Shown here: piece by piece, positions 63,937 to 64,000 of the stretch
Layout of the letters: every line of letters starts with the position of its first letter
Numbering within the stretch: position 1 is the first letter of the stretch
From: Paracoccus shandongensis
GTDB taxonomy: Bacteria; Pseudomonadota; Alphaproteobacteria; Rhodobacterales; Rhodobacteraceae
Direction of reading: 5' to 3'
Length of the DNA stretch: 64,000 nucleotides
Assembly: GCF_017315735.1 (NCBI RefSeq)
Contig: NZ_JAFLRK010000003.1
Coordinates: 1 to 64,000 of the forward strand
Made by a program: the position numbers and the translations under genes
The notes under the pieces: generated by a model
Database searches by the model: none
The model's input: the letters and a program-made list of their open reading frames with translations, nothing else
Told to the model about the DNA's origin: nothing

Positions 63937-64000
63937 TCAGGCCAGCAGGCCCCGCGCGATGATCGTGCGCTGGATTTCCGAACTGCCTTCATAGATGCGG
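63937..64000 (-). CDS. acyl-CoA dehydrogenase, C-terminal end
   Basis: Only the last 20 or so codons are in the window. They read RIYEGSSEIQRTIIARGLLA then stop, the diagnostic C-terminal helix of acyl-CoA dehydrogenases (YEGSSEIQR). The gene continues beyond the right edge, so substrate and length cannot be judged. Confidence 0.85.
   Translation of the reverse strand, partial: RIYEGSSEIQRTIIARGLLA

Overview
The window is high-G+C DNA (roughly two-thirds G+C by eye), densely packed with short operons and overlapping start/stop codons. The gene content (a Paracoccus-type sox thiosulfate-oxidation cluster, carnitine dehydrogenase fused to a thioesterase, BCCT and GsiABCD-type transporters, HutF/HutG histidine pathway) points to an alphaproteobacterium of the Rhodobacterales, most like Paracoccus. 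No rRNA, tRNA, origin, CRISPR array or intact insertion sequence was seen. The window reads as a chain of catabolic islands, each with its own regulator and often its own transporter.

Layout. 1-410: tail of an aminoethylphosphonate-type ABC permease, followed by a terminator and a scrap of an IS3-family OrfA. 692-13556: hydroxyproline island. It holds aconitase-X (cis-3-hydroxy-L-proline dehydratase type), two proline-racemase-superfamily proteins, a small tautomerase, D-hydroxyproline dehydrogenase, a four-gene amino-acid ABC transporter, alpha-ketoglutarate semialdehyde dehydrogenase, a pyrroline-2-carboxylate reductase, the pyrroline-4-hydroxy-2-carboxylate deaminase and a GntR/FCD regulator. 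Together these take 4-hydroxyproline to 2-oxoglutarate and 3-hydroxyproline to proline. 13605-14458: non-coding or decayed DNA with a flavin-monooxygenase remnant. 14459-21116: a zinc alcohol dehydrogenase, an orphan choline/carnitine-type binding protein and a carnitine-to-glycine-betaine operon with two GlxA/AraC regulators. 21293-22369: a secreted alpha/beta hydrolase.

22613-30443: an uncharacterised island (RidA, DUF3726 protein, a 559-residue protein of unknown family, BCCT carrier, an M19 dipeptidase-like protein lacking key metal ligands, aldehyde dehydrogenase, divergent LysR). This is the best candidate for an undescribed pathway. 30564-39736: a peptide-scavenging island (isoaspartyl peptidase, M55 D-aminopeptidase, GsiABCD-type transporter, RpiR regulator, P1/DmpA-type aminopeptidase).

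40030-53055: the sox cluster, as soxXYZABCD (minus), soxR-soxT (plus), a DUF302 gene and soxS (minus), soxVWGH (plus) and a second YeeE/SoxT-like gene (minus). SoxD is short with a single heme, and soxE/soxF are absent from the window. A shared AT-rich motif lies upstream of the sox units. 53450-63895: histidine utilisation, hutC-hutF divergent from hutIHGU plus a histidine/urocanate-type ABC transporter, with palindromic HutC-like operators between. 63937-64000: end of an acyl-CoA dehydrogenase gene.
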